Assembly: GCA_036852015.1 (NCBI GenBank)
Contig: JAANDG010000045.1
Span: forward strand, 372,001-436,000
From: Pelodera strongyloides
Lineage: Eukaryota > Nematoda > Chromadorea > Rhabditida > Rhabditidae
DNA: 64,000 nt
Direction of reading: 5' to 3'
The translations under genes were made by a program, and so were the position numbers. Shown in pieces: positions 12,801-23,739 of the stretch. The notes beneath the pieces were generated by a model. The model saw only the letters and a list, made by a program, of their open reading frames with translations, did no database searches and was not told where the DNA came from. The number at the start of each line of letters is the position of its first letter. Positions within the stretch are counted from its first letter, which is position 1.

Positions 12801-15800
12801 GAGCAACTATAAAAAATTTAGCTCATAAGATAAGCGTTCAAGCTAGAGGCTAGAGCAAATATAAAAAATTGACAACTCACCCGTTCTATTGCAGATTCTC
12901 CAAATGTGTCGAACTGTCGACGCTAAATTGAAATCGGCTTATTTATGTGCTAATATTTGAACATTTGAACATTTAAGCCAGGTGGATATTACAACGTGTT
13001 GGAGACCGAACCAATTGGAAGCCATTTAGTGTTACATATAAAATCAGTCCCAGAAAATTGCCCATTCTTCTGTCATTCCTATTCTATGACATTTTTTTTA
13101 TTACATAGGAAACGGGTGGCTGTGGGACCATTTGGCGGCCGTTCTCAGGTATTTAGTGGACCGAACTGAATTGGCTTTAAGATTTTAAAGGAAGTAACAA
13201 GGTCTTTTTGAATACGACGTTCTTGTAGGCTTATTAGGCCCAATATTTTAAGACGCTCAGCGTATCTGGGAATAAGAATACCTGGTCTCGCACATTTTTT
13301 GAATATTATCCACGTGATTGTTGCTTGCACATCCTCCAGTTCTTTTATGTGAGTCGATAAATAAGGATTCCAAACGCATGAGGCAAATTCAAGTATAGGC
13401 AGAACCCAAACTTTATAGGCTTTTATGAGAAGGCGAGGATCTCTGAGTTGAAGAGTTCTATTTATGCCATAGAAACAACGGAGAGCTTTGGTGGTAATTG
13501 TGGAAATGTGATCAGAGAAGGACAAAGATTCATCAAAAATAACACCCAAATCGCGCGCAGTATTTTTCGATTGGACTAGTTGACCTTGGATAGAGTAAAA
13601 ATTGCGTTGATTATTCCTGCCAATGTGTAAAGCGGCGCATTTGAGAGGAGCAATTTTTAGTTGCCATTCATTACAATAATCTTCTAGTTTACGTAAACAC
13701 ATATCTAGTTCATCTACCAAATTCTGAGAAGAAGTGGAATATTGAAGTAATAACTTGACATCGTCAGCAAATATGGATAATTTGACATTAGGACAACCGG
13801 CTAAATATTTGGGCAGATCAGAAAGATACAAAATAAATAAAGTCGGACTAATGACTCCCCCTTGAGGGACACCCGAAGAAGCAGGAAATTCATCAGAAAG
13901 CACATCATCAATTTTCACACGAAATGATCTATCCTTTAGGTAAGAATGTACCCAGTTAACAAGTTGGTTAGGTAATCCTAGTGAGCTTAGTTTGTATACC
14001 AATTTCTCGTGACTAACAGAATCAAACGCTTTTGCCAAATCGATATATATTACATCTACAAAACCACCATCATCTACCTGTTTTGCAAACATATGCTGGC
14101 ACTCTAATAACTGGAGATCAATGCTTCTACCCTTTACAAAACCGTATTGCTCAGATGGCATGATGTTAAGCTTAGTAATCCACTTTTGTAGTTCCCTCAA
14201 TACAAACTTTTCAATGCATTTACTTGCAGAAGGCAAGATAGTAATTGGTCTATAGTCAACAGGTAGACTGGGATTTTTCTTTTTTGGTATAGGAGTAACG
14301 AGCCCTTGTTTCCAAATATTCGGTACCACACCCTGCTCAATGGAAAGATTAAATATGTATGATAAGGGCTCTGCTAGCTGTTGGCGACATCGTTTGAGAA
14401 CTATTTGTGGAATCTTATCCGAAGTATTAGATACAGAAAACTTGAATTTACTAAGTTCTTTTTCTACATCAAATGGTAAAATGGTTCCCATAATATAGTG
14501 TTGAAATCTATTATTGGGTATTGGTACAGTGGGTAAATGCCCATTGTCGCGTGTAAAAACAGAGAGGAATTGCTTAGAAAGTAAAGTGGCTTTTTCTTTT
14601 TTGTCATACACCATTGATTGAGTATCGGAGTTAAAAACTGCAGCCATAGACTCCTTGCTTCTAATGCGTGAGTTAATATAATTGTAAAATTTTTTACTTC
14701 CAAAATTTTTACCAAAATTTTTCCTTTCATTACAAGCGAGAAATTTCCTAATGTGTTTTTGTAAAATAGCCGAAATGCGAACTAATTCAATATTAGAGTG
14801 TGCCGTTGGATCAAGAACATAATTACGAAATAATCTATTTTTATGGTGGATGAGCCTTTGAATATGAATTGGATACTGTTCGATTCTCAGTTGTACTCTA
14901 GAATATGGAACGTGTTGATCAATTACTGAAGATACGATGGAGCAAAAATTTGCATAGAGATCATTCAAATCATTGTACGGACATAGTCCGGAAACCCAGT
15001 CGATATTTAGACTACGAAAGATATTATCCCAATTTGCATGTCTGAAGTTTCGAACCATAATAGACAGTTGCTCGGGTTGCGGAAAAAGACAACGAAATGT
15101 AATGGAATGATGGTCTGCTAAAGGAGCAGTGACATTAGAATCGGATATTAAACATGGATTTGTACTCAAGAGATAGTCAAGTTGATTTGCCTTACGTGTT
15201 GGCTAGTTAATATGCGAAAAGAGGTCCAGAGCATCTACGAAATTGATGAATTGCTTGCCATACTTATTAAAGAAAGTGCCATTGGTTAACACAGTATTAA
15301 CATTGAAATCTCCCACTAATATTGATGGTATCCCATCAGACAAAAAGGATGCGATAGCATCATAAAACTGCATATCATCCACTGAATTACAATTACAGGA
15401 AGGAGCACGATAGGCAATAACAAAACGTAATTTTGCAGCAGAAATTACATTTTCTAACTCTACACACAAATAATCAAAATTATTTGTAGCTTTAGCCCCA
15501 ACCCGTTTCCAAAGTAAGCTTTTCTTAATTAAAATACAACACCCTCCTCCTTTTTTACCCTTTCTATCCTCTCTAATTAAATGATACGGAAGATTTGCTA
15601 TTATCATTCCACTAGGGACATGATCCTTTAACCATGATTCGCATATCAAAACAATATCAAAATTTTCTTGTACTATTAAAGCATGAAGTTCGTTAACCCT
15701 TTTTAAAATACTCATAGCATTAACATAATAAGCCTTGATAGTCGTCTCTATAGGTTGCGCTCGACTTAGTTTTTTATGCGCTTAGCTGGAGTAGCACCGG

Positions 15801-18452
15801 AGTGAGGACCAAGCCAACCGTCGGGTGGAGCAGGAGCCTCGGCAGTTCGGTCGGTATTGATGTCGGAGCGCAACCGGAGGGTGTTCTTGTACAGAACCCA
15901 CTGCCCAGGTGCCGCTTCCTCACAATACGCGCGCCGTCTCCGAAGCTCCCGATCCCGTTCACGGTCTTCCTTGGTCAAAGACTCCCTCACAAATACATTC
16001 TTATACGCACTGTTTTTGAGCAACTTTCTCCTTGCCAGAAGAGCCATTAACGCTCCCCGAGAAGGCAACTCAACTTTCACTAAATGCGGAGACATCCTGT
16101 AAATGTTAGTGGGCTTTCCCTTCACCTTCAAAAAACTGAGAATGGAACGAATCTTCATCTCTTCTTTAATTTCGGCATCTAAAGCTCTAGTAGCCGACTC
16201 CTCAGGCGACAGGTTTCCCTGCACAGAATGAGACAGAATTTAATATTAATTAAATAAAGTTTAGCTATGTAGCGCATGCAGACTCCTGCGGGCGGAGGGC
16301 GGTTCTGATGCTAGGTCCCTACTTTCTTGTTATGGCCCTGAGCTATTTTGACATTGTTCAGATATAGTATACTGTTGTATTTTGGAGTGTGGCACGTTTA
16401 GGATTGCTGATATCGTGTGCACGTAGTTTTGTGTTGAGGTAACGTGGCTAAACTAGTCTAAAACTACAAAATTGTTAGATGCTTGTGTGAATACAGTTTC
16501 TTTGATGATATGTCAGTTACAACTATTCTCTGTGGAATTTCTTTTTATCTTTGGTGGATATATACATATATGCTATGCATTTTTTCGTATTTTATCTTTG
16601 ATTTACTACTTTGAATTTTAAAACTATTGAATTCTTTCATCGTCTCTTATGGCGTTGCGCTCTTTCTAAGAGTCTAATAAACATTTCAACCATTTCAAAC
16701 ATTGGAAAACACTATGTTTAATCAAACAGTCACCAAATAATGTCAAGTTTGCTGCCAACTGGATCGTAAAGAGCAGCAAAGAATTTTTTTTTCAGTGGAA
16801 ACCTTTTGTTGACCGGGTTTTCGTCTCACTCGGAGCCGTTACTCCGTGCAGCCCACTGACTTGCAGGCGGAAACCTTACTGCGTGCAAAGTCCAATTGGC
16901 AACGTGGTGGCGCGCAAAAATGCGTGCAACTTGCCCTCCGCTATCAGGGAAATAGAGTGCAACTGGCCCTCCATTATCACGCTATTTACACGCCAAAAGT
17001 CCGTGGCGAAATGGCGTGATTACGGCGTGCAAGCGGCAAATTTACTTCTTCACGGCGTGCAAGTGGCAGTGTTGCGGCGGGCAAGTTGCGCGCCAGAACC
17101 CAGCTGGCGGGCCACTGTTTCCCACGCCGCATGCACGCCGTAACGTTGCAGCATCACACTTCCCAGGCGATAGAAACCGAGAATTACAGTATGGTGGAAT
17201 TAAATTCTTCTCGGGCAAAGTATAAATTCCCTTCCAAAGAAAGAAAGAAACGTACCCTCACGCTCGGTTCTGGCCTCCGAGAAGAAACAACTCGAGGTAG
17301 ACGTATTTCACTAAAATTATTGCCGTGAATAAAACATTTCTAAATCACCAGAAGAAAAACTTTACATCACTGTAACCTACAACCTACCTATTATTATGTA
17401 AATATATGACACTCATAACTTCTTCATTATAAATCGAGTTACCGGCCGGTTTTTGAAGCGCATCGTGGAGAGCTGAATTTATGCTAATTTACTCGAATTT
17501 AGCTCGATTTTTTATTCTAATTTATGTTCATTTGAATAAGCTGCATAAGAACGCGGGTGTACTCGGTGTTTTTCAAAAACCGGCCGGTATTTCGCTTTAA
17601 CTCACCACGGTTCTCCATTTTCTTTGTGATTTATTCTGCGATAGACTTCGGCTTCGGGTGCTGATACTCCAGCCACCTGAACTATTTTATTTTACCTTTA
17701 GAGGGTCAGGCCCATTTCAAATGACCCCTATTTTTGATGATTCCATCTGACTCTCCATGTCAAATATAGTAGGATACGATATTTTTCTAATTTTCAAGTG
17801 CAAAATTCAGTCAGTATTCAGCAATTTGCCATTGCCAGTCATACCCAACTATTTATCGCAGTTGTCACGCCCATTCGCGCTAATTGGGCAATATGCTCTA
17901 TTGGGCGTGGCAATTGTGATATTGGCCAATGAGCGCGAAGGGGCGTGCCAACTGCGATAGATAGTTGGGTATGACTGCCCACGGTAAATTGCTGAATAGG
18001 GTGTGAATTTTGAGCTTGAAAATTAGAAAAATATTGCATCCTACTATATTTGACATGGAGAATCAGATGGAATCATCAAAAATAGGGGTCATTTGAAATG
18101 GGCCTGACCCTTTAATTTAGTTTACATATTTTTTTTACCAATAGGTCAGAGACCCCACCAATATGTACCGATTATATATAACGAAAATACTTGCACGATA
18201 TGCGCTGCTTTTCTATTGTGTTCCTATATTCCATCTTTTATAAAACTTATTTATTTATTATTATTGATATTTATAAAAATTATTTATTTATTAAATTTAT
18301 TAAAAGTTATAAATTCTTATTAAACCAAAATATCAATTACTAAATATAGTGATTAAATGATAAGCTATTTTTTCATGAATAAAATTAAAAGATACCTGCT
18401 GATTGTTGTGATAGTAGTAGTGTTGCTCCGGTAGACCTCGTTGTGTTGACAT
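6796..18452 (-). CDS. Putative six-transmembrane protein, nematode family unknown
   Basis: Multi-pass membrane protein; function not recognised. Exons, 5' to 3': 18396-18452 (start MSTQRGLPEQHYYYHNN), 17606-17676, 17256-17310, 12881-12922, 12060-12171, 11772-11865, 11157-11239, 10583-10602, 9855-9976, 9470-9578, 8331-8398, 7357-7424, 6796-6943 (stop 6796-6798). Hydrophobic helices: one in 12060-12171 (AAYCVLPAVQFVVSGAFLAF), one across 11772/11157, one in 9855-9976 (LIFVILICLAYFEVLLLP), one in 9470-9578 (LTVSLSIATVLLAATILVF), one across 8331/7357, and a last one in 6796-6943 followed by a polar Glu/Thr tail. The cytosolic N-terminus is hydrophilic. Phases agree at all joins except 12881/12060 and 7357/6796, so a small exon is missing or mis-bounded at each. 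Exon 10583-10602 is only 20 nt and the 11772 donor is weak. The 4.3-kb intron 17256-12922 carries a LINE. Confidence 0.6.
7438..7603. repeat. Palindromic element family B, diverged copy
   Basis: Ends are related to AAATACCGGCCGGT and its complement, with an A/T-rich middle containing CATAAATTAGAATAAAA. It is the hairpin element described fully at 32579-32761. Confidence 0.75.
7934..8104. repeat. 171-bp palindromic element family A, copy 1
   Basis: A near-perfect inverted repeat from TTAAAGCGAAATGCTAG to its complement, ending TTAA. The two arms fill almost the whole element with only a few central bases unpaired, so the strand folds into one long hairpin. It lies in an intron of the six-helix gene. 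Three other copies in the window have exactly the same length. Confidence 0.9.
8511..9350 (+). repeat. Three tandem 280-bp repeats
   Basis: Units begin TGGGTTTTATGTAATAATAC at 8511, 8791 and 9071, so the period is 280 bp with very few differences. The unit ends with GGAAACGAGTGGTAAATA. The array directly abuts the telomere-like tract at 9371. The same unit occurs as a rearranged block at 1-600. It lies in the intron between exons 9470-9578 and 8331-8398. Confidence 0.95.
9371..9448 (-). repeat. Interstitial telomere-like repeat, about 13 x TTAGGC
   Basis: Thirteen consecutive hexamers read TAAGCC/CCTAAG on the plus strand, that is TTAGGC on the minus strand, with a single altered unit (CCTCAG). 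TTAGGC is the nematode telomere unit. It is internal and intronic, so it marks repair by telomere addition, a fusion scar, or a tandem expansion. Short two- or three-unit relics also appear near 53866 and 54555. Confidence 0.95.
9782..9843. repeat. GA microsatellite
   Basis: A near-continuous (GA)n tract of about 60 bp with a few GAGAGT/GATA interruptions, placed 12 bp from the donor of exon 9855-9976. It creates spurious Ser-Leu ORFs. Confidence 0.9.
10159..10329. repeat. 171-bp palindromic element family A, copy 2
   Basis: Same length and layout as 7934-8104, with matched changes in both arms (GAAGTGCCAGCTCC at the left, GGAGCTGGCACTTC at the right). The paired changes show that the arms stay complementary within a copy. 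Confidence 0.9.
11328..11498. repeat. 171-bp palindromic element family A, copy 3
   Basis: A near-perfect hairpin starting TTAAAGCGAAATGCTAG and ending in its complement, in the intron between exons 11772-11865 and 11157-11239. Confidence 0.9.
11994..12036. repeat. GA microsatellite
   Basis: A (GA)n run just downstream of the exon at 12060-12171 on the minus strand. Nothing coding in it. Confidence 0.85.
13145..15769 (-). pseudogene. LINE ORF2: AP-type endonuclease and reverse transcriptase with one TAG
   Basis: It nicks target DNA and copies element RNA. The frame runs from before the Met at 15715 (open back to about 15769, overlapping the ORF1 end in another frame) to the stop at 13145-13147. 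It is interrupted once, by TAG at 15203-15205 between SHIN and PTRKANQLDYLLS; both sides are in the same frame. Endonuclease motifs: CESWLKDH, GGGCCILIKK, ILVGDFNVN, LADHHSITF. Reverse transcriptase motifs: KKKNPSLPVDYRPITILPS, DLAKAFDSVSHEKL, SSGVPQGGVISPTLF, and the catalytic FADD in KLSIFADDVKLLL. The C-terminus carries the usual CVWNPY and LQERR segments. About 840 codons plus the upstream extension matches a full ORF2. The nonsense codon probably blocks function now, but conservation suggests a recent insertion. Confidence 0.85.
15766..16224 (-). pseudogene. LINE ORF1, C-terminal part
   Basis: A 152-codon frame ending KRIKN, rich in charged residues, with the segment NVFVRESLTKEDRERDRELR that is typical of ORF1 C-terminal domains in Caenorhabditis CR1-like elements. 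ORF1 proteins bind element RNA. The 5' part of ORF1 is absent, so the element is truncated. The first codons follow TTCTGTGCAG, which resembles a 3' splice site, so the start could also be a spliced boundary. It overlaps ORF2 by a few bases. Confidence 0.65.
16870..17150. repeat. Diverged GC-rich repeat
   Basis: Scattered GGCGTGCAAG, GCGTGCAACTTGC and GCACGCCG motifs match the minisatellites at 608 and 5697, here more degenerate. No exon seen. Confidence 0.6.
17440..17600. repeat. Palindromic element family B
   Basis: ACCGGCCGGTTTTTGAAGC at the left and its complement ending TTCGCTTTAA at the right. It sits between exons 17606-17676 and 17256-17310, five bases from the donor of the former. 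Confidence 0.9.
17698..18115. repeat. 418-bp palindromic element family C, copy 1
   Basis: Terminal arms GGGTCAGGCCCATTTCAAAT and complement, ending CCCTTTAA; sub-terminal arms continue for more than 100 bp on each side. The interior has two opposed GC-rich halves (GGGCGTGGCAATTGTGAT). It lies in the first intron of the six-helix gene. Confidence 0.9.
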
Positions 18453-19233
18453 TTTCAATATATTTTAGATTTTGGGAAAGCAGGGATTCTTCGCTTCAAC
18501 TTTTATAATATATTGTGATGTAATACTATTGGTATTTTTGGTATTGGGTGTTTACTAACTGGGATTAGATATCTTAGGGTTTGTGCATTCAGCACAATGT
18601 ATGACCTTTGTATGACCTTACAATTGTGTGGTCACATTCTCTCACGCTGAGAGCTCATGAAGTGATTTGTTGTATCCGTGCGGTCGGTTTTTTTCGATGC
18701 AAGTTTTCTGCAATACAGAGCCAATTAATTTTATATATCTATTTCTGAAAAAGTTCAACTTGCATAGATACTGAGAAAAAAATAATGAAAAATAGGAATG
18801 CTGAAAAAAACAGTGCAACGACATTTTAAATAGGAGCATAAGTGCATAAGGAACGTCAAAGGCCGACAATAAATTAATAACGAACAAATTAAGAAAAGAA
18901 TAGTAAAATGGAAAAATTGAAGGATCTAAGATTTCTTCAACCTACACCTTGACCTTGATGTTACATTTCTAAAGTTTCGCTTAGGTCTTAGGTAGCTAAG
19001 CCGCCGGTAACTCCTAAGTAGCCAACATTTACCGATGACGCAGCGTGGTTACAGCCAATTTTCTACGGGAAAAACTTATTGAGTTCAACATGGTTCTTCG
19101 ATAGTGAGCGAGAAAATTGGGATGAAAACACTAGAAATATTGAGAAAAAATGGTGCAAAAGAGTATTGGAAAGACAAAAATTGAGCGATATTTTTAGCGA
19201 ACATACAGCGAAAAAAAGCCATATTTTGTTGGG

Positions 19234-19379
19234 TTAAAGCGAAATGCCGGCCGGTTTTGAAACGTATCAAGTTATGCAAATGACAATTTAGAATAAAAAA
19301 ATCGAGCTGAATTCGAGCAACTTTGCATAAATACGTAAGAATTCAGTTGACCATGATGCGTTTCAAAAACCGGTTGGTA
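19234..19379. repeat. Palindromic element family B, partial
   Basis: Begins TTAAAGCGAAATGCCGGCCG and ends AAAAACCGGTTGGTAA; it is shorter than the 183-bp copies, with deletions in the left arm. Confidence 0.8.
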
Positions 19380-19954
19380 AATAAACAGAACTCTGCGTTT
19401 CACAAAATATATTGAAAAATGGTAATTCAGGAACTAAAGACTACAGAGACAGGAAAAGTAATTCAGACTTTTGTATGGCCCAACTATATCACCAGCTAGT
19501 TGGCATAACGTATTTTAACGACAGTCTTTACAACCAACTTACGTACGACAACGCAGCTAATGCCATTTCATGTTGGTAGAAGTTAAAAATACGTTTCAGT
19601 AACAAAATAAAGGCCAATCTTTTCTTGATTTATGATGGACATCGTTTTCTCTCAGCTCATACCATACATTTTCAAAAAGTATAAAGCTGTATGGCAGGTG
19701 GTTTCGAATTTCCATGGCCTCCTGCGAGTTTTCATTACCGATGGGTGCATGAATTTACATATGAACTGAAAAAAATCCAGCACAAGATTCAAACCGCGTG
19801 GCATGCCGCTTAAAAAAAAGGGTTTGACCCGTTTGGTTTCTATCTCAAGCAGTAATACACCTCTAACATACAGGATGTGTTGTTTGAAAACGAGAGATTT
19901 GCATATTAAACGCGGAATTGAGCGCTCTGTAAAAGAACAACTGGATAAAGAGGC

Positions 19955-19966
19955 AGAGAGAGTGTC

Positions 19967-20005
<39 letters not shown>

Positions 20006-20180
20006 GAGAGAGAGAGAGAAATGGGGGGGGGGAGAAATGAGAGAGATGTGGTAAACAAAAAGAGAAATGAGAAACGAGATTGGAAGAAAGTGGAAGATAG
20101 AGAGACGGCAAGAGACATGCGAAGTAGAGAAAAAAAGGGAGAGAGAGAACGATAGAGAGAGAGAGAGAGAGAGAAAAGCT
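19955..20180. repeat. GA microsatellites
   Basis: Several (GA)n runs separated by purine-rich sequence. All frames carry Ser-Leu or Arg-Glu shadows with no coding value. Confidence 0.85.
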
Positions 20181-20703
20181 TGTGCGCCAACTCATAGGAT
20201 TTGCATAAAAAAGCATGGAATATACAGTCTTTGGAGTTTGGAAGATATTTATAACCATGACTGGTTCAATACGCAACCAGAGTACGTTTCAATGTTACTA
20301 TAAATTAAGCTTTAATCAATTAAAAGTACTATGCGCCTGGATGGTACTTTGCAGCGTTGCACGTTAGCGGAATGCAAGGTGCATGCGGAACAGCATTGGC
20401 TTGCAATAATGTCCGATCTCACGTCGCTCTAAAAAAAGTCGCGCGGCGTCACTTGAGGACTTGCGCGCCATAGCTAGGGAACTTTTTTTAAGCTCAAATC
20501 TTTACTTCGCGCACCATTTCATGCAAAATTTGGCAATATAAATAGAAATGTGCGACGTATTTTTAAATATAATTTAATTAATAATTACACAGCTGGGTGT
20601 CCAGCTGTGTACTTCTAAATGGGATAGAAACGACAGAAAAATGCAAAAAGTAAAATAAAGTGGAATAAACAAGAGCCGGTGCACTGGGTGGCCAGTACCG
20701 ATC

Positions 20704-21266
20704 CCGTTTTCACCAACATTTACTTCTGTCATAAATTTTTGACCATCAAAAAGGTACTTAGGTGAAGTAAATTTATGACTGAAGTACGCTGCAACACGCT
20801 TTTTGATGGATTTCACCAACATTTACTTTTTCTGATAGAAAACGTTGGATAACAGTTAGATTACTTTTTAAAACGAATATATGCTATACGTAATTACTAA
20901 AAGTTATTTACCATGTGAACAAGAAATAGCTAAATAATCAAATGTGTAATCATTTTATTAATATGTGAAATGTGATTCAAAAACTGAAATCATTGTTATC
21001 AAATGTTTACAAAGCTTATTTACCATCATAAAATTATTAAACAGTTGAGTTAATCAGCCCTCATAATGGAGAAAAAACCGAAGTACCGGGATACTTCCAC
21101 CTTTTTGGTCTAAGTACGCCTCCCATGCTATAGGCGTACTTCTGTCAAAAAGATACTTAACCTAAGTACCTTTTTGACAGAAGTAAATGTTGGTGAAACC
21201 GGAAGTACCGCGCGCTTTTGACTGAAGTACCCTTTTTGACAGAAGTAAATGTTGGTGAAAACGGCC
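20704..21266. repeat. Inverted-repeat element family D, copy 1
   Basis: Termini CCGTTTTCACCAACATTTAC and complement. Inside, the phrase TTCTGTCA...AAAAGGTACTT recurs in both orientations, so each end is itself a cluster of inverted sub-repeats. This copy is the uninterrupted reference (empty site) for the nested insertion at 23740-24710. Confidence 0.85.
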
Positions 21267-22820
21267 TCTGATCAAAATTCTCAACGCGGTGATGGAGAAT
21301 AGACTGAATTTAGCATTTCTGTCCAAAAATGGAATGAATTAAATTTATTGTAAGAGGGAAAAAAATAGATCAATCAGCTCTCGTACAAACAAAATAAAAT
21401 TTGTTTTATGCACTTATAATAAAGTTGTAAAAAGAAACAGTCTGTAAATGAACACATTAATAAGGTGGTAAAAAATATTGTCCTTCTCTACGTAGATTAT
21501 TAAAAAATCACATTTTCTCAAGAATTATACTAGTTAGTCTGGCACCAGCAGCTTCAAAATATACGTACCAAAGACTTCCCTCTGGTACATAAAAACTGGC
21601 GTTGACATAAGCTCTGGGCGGTACGGACGTATATCTAGCGCTAAGACTTCGTATATAGCAAGTTGTTGCGCGATCGCCGCGCTCAAAATATATAATTGCG
21701 GATATATCGCCTACATGGGCTTATTCTTCCTTAGGATTTCACAGATTATCTCATAATTGCAACTGCAGGTAGAGCTATGATATTATTTGAAATCCATTAT
21801 TTATCGATGTCACAAGCCGCTCGTCATAACATGCCAAAGCCTCCACGTTACGATCATGGTCCGTCTGTTTTATGGATTGAATTCCATTTATCCACAAACT
21901 GGATTCCTTTTGCATAAAAAATCTAAGAAAGGATAGGATACGGTCCGTCAGGAGTCTGGACCGCTAAAATTCAGAAAGCAAAAAATAGGTGCTGATTACA
22001 TACATAAAAAATGAAACTAATTCTCCTAAAGAGCAACAAGAGGCTTCATGGGCTTTCCATGTTTGACCGATTTTCCTTCCAAGTTATAAAAAATTACCGT
22101 ATTCTGGACCTACACGGAAATATCTACAGACAGTTTTAGGGGCCGGACCATTTTTTCAAGTGTCTGCTTTCTCCCCTCATTTTTGTTTATAGCATGGCGC
22201 ATTTTCTACGGATAAGTCTATAACGCGGATAAATTTCAAAGGTGTATTCAAAATTACGGTAGACTGGCACAGCGATTGATACTTGGAAGGAAATTGCACG
22301 GTTTTTGGAATACATGGAAACACCATCAAGAAAAAAGAAAAGAAAAGAAAAGTAGGTTCAAATAGAGCTCCTCAAGCGTGTGGAAAAACGCCTTCGGTGG
22401 TAACTGAACCCTATGTAAACAAAACACGAAAATAAATCCTCGCCGCAGGCGCTTCCCCAATTCGCCAAAGTTTTGGTAGTGCGTTTGTGTGTGTTTGTGT
22501 ATTTTGTGCGCGATATTTGCATAACATACACCGCGCGCAAAATCTATATATGGTCACGATATGCCCTACATGGAGAAACATTGATGGGTGTGGGTGAGTC
22601 AGGTGGCGGCACTGAGCTCTGCGCGGTGGTTTCGCGAAGATATCGCTCAATCCTCGCGCGGCAGCTTCGCCGCAAAAGCGCCAATGTTGGGTCTGGGTGG
22701 CAATAAAGCCCTGTGGGAAGATTTGATGCCATTCGCCAAAATTGCGCGAGGTCATCGCCGCACACGCGCCGGGTATTTTGGAAAGCATTTTGTTGAGAAG
22801 TAGGATAAGGGCTCTACGCG
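21267..22820. other. Gene-free stretch
   Basis: A/T-rich sequence to 22400, then a GC-richer block (22420-22800) with opposed GCGCGAG/CTCGCGC motifs suggesting another degraded inverted repeat. No exon with both splice sites and coding sense was found. Confidence 0.55.
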
Positions 22821-22823
22821 TTG

Positions 22824-23239
22824 TTAAAGGGTCAGGCCCATTTCAATTGACCCCTATTTTTGATGATTCCATCTGATTCTCCATGTCAAATATAGTAGGA
22901 TACGATATTTTTCTAATTTTCAAGCGCAAAATTCACGCAGTATTCAGCAGTTTACCATGGCCAGTCATACCCAAATATCTACCGCAGTTGTAACGCCCCT
23001 CCGCGCTAATTGGGCAATATGCTCTCTTGGGCGTGGCAATTGCGATATTGGCCAATCAGCGCGAATGGGCGTGACAACTGCGATTGATTGTTGTGTATGA
23101 CTGGCCATGATAAATTGCTGAAAACTGCCTAAATATTGAAACTGAAAATTGGAAAAAAATCAGCCTACTATATTTGAAAATGAGAATCCGATGGAGTCAT
23201 CAAAAATAGGGGTCATTTGAAATGGGCCTGACCCTTTAA
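22824..23239. repeat. 416-bp palindromic element family C, copy 2
   Basis: Same ends and interior as 17698-18115; TTAAAGGGTCAGGCCC to GGGCCTGACCCTTTAA. Confidence 0.9.
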
Positions 23240-23304
23240 CGTGGATACCATTGATACCAGTGCGATACCAGGGACAAAAACATCAGTGAATTGTTATGTA
23301 AGCT

Positions 23305-23488
23305 TTAAAGCGAAATACCGGCCGGTTTTTTGAGACACAACCAGTACACCAGCATTCTTATTCAGCGTATGGAAATGAAAATAAATTAGAATAAAAAAAT
23401 TGAGCTAAATTCGAGTAAATTAGCATAAATGCGTAAGAAGTCAGTTGTCCACGATGCGTTTCAAAAACCGGCCGGTGTTTCGCTTTAA
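23305..23488. repeat. Palindromic element family B
   Basis: TTAAAGCGAAATACCGGCCG to the complement ending TTTCGCTTTAA. It lies 66 bp from family C copy 2. Confidence 0.9.
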
Positions 23489-23739
23489 AACGATCTGCCA
23501 CTCTATGAATGAACTGGTTTCCGTTTAATTATTTCTGTACGGCGGTGAGTCAACAATCAATGTTGTTCCACAAATGCCTTTCCCATAGTGATGAATGTAA
23601 ACAATATGTTTGGATGGTAAAGATTTAGAAAGTGAGAATTAGGATACAACTGCTTTAAAGCGATATGACGACCGATTCTTTAAATGTATGCTGAACTAGT
23701 GCATGCCGATAGGCTGTATGCAAATGAATATAATCCAGA

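Larger units (their letters stand above)
13085..16224 (-). mobile_element. CR1-like non-LTR retrotransposon, 5'-truncated, nearly intact ORF2
   Basis: A LINE with part of ORF1 (15766-16224) and an endonuclease plus reverse transcriptase ORF2 (13145-15769), inserted in an intron of the six-helix gene and in the same orientation. The domain set and the FADD catalytic box fit the CR1/Sam/Frodo group known from Caenorhabditis; subfamily is my inference. The 3' end is placed near 13085, in a short A/T-rich stretch after the ORF2 stop; the exact limits and target duplication were not found. A single nonsense codon is the only ORF2 lesion that I see. Confidence 0.8.
18453..20700. other. Gene-free stretch
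   Basis: No supported exon. Contents: a family B copy (19234-19379), GA tracts (19955-20180), and A/T-rich unique sequence. The first 200 bp upstream of 18452 are the likely promoter region of the six-helix gene, but I see no clear TATA box. Confidence 0.6.
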
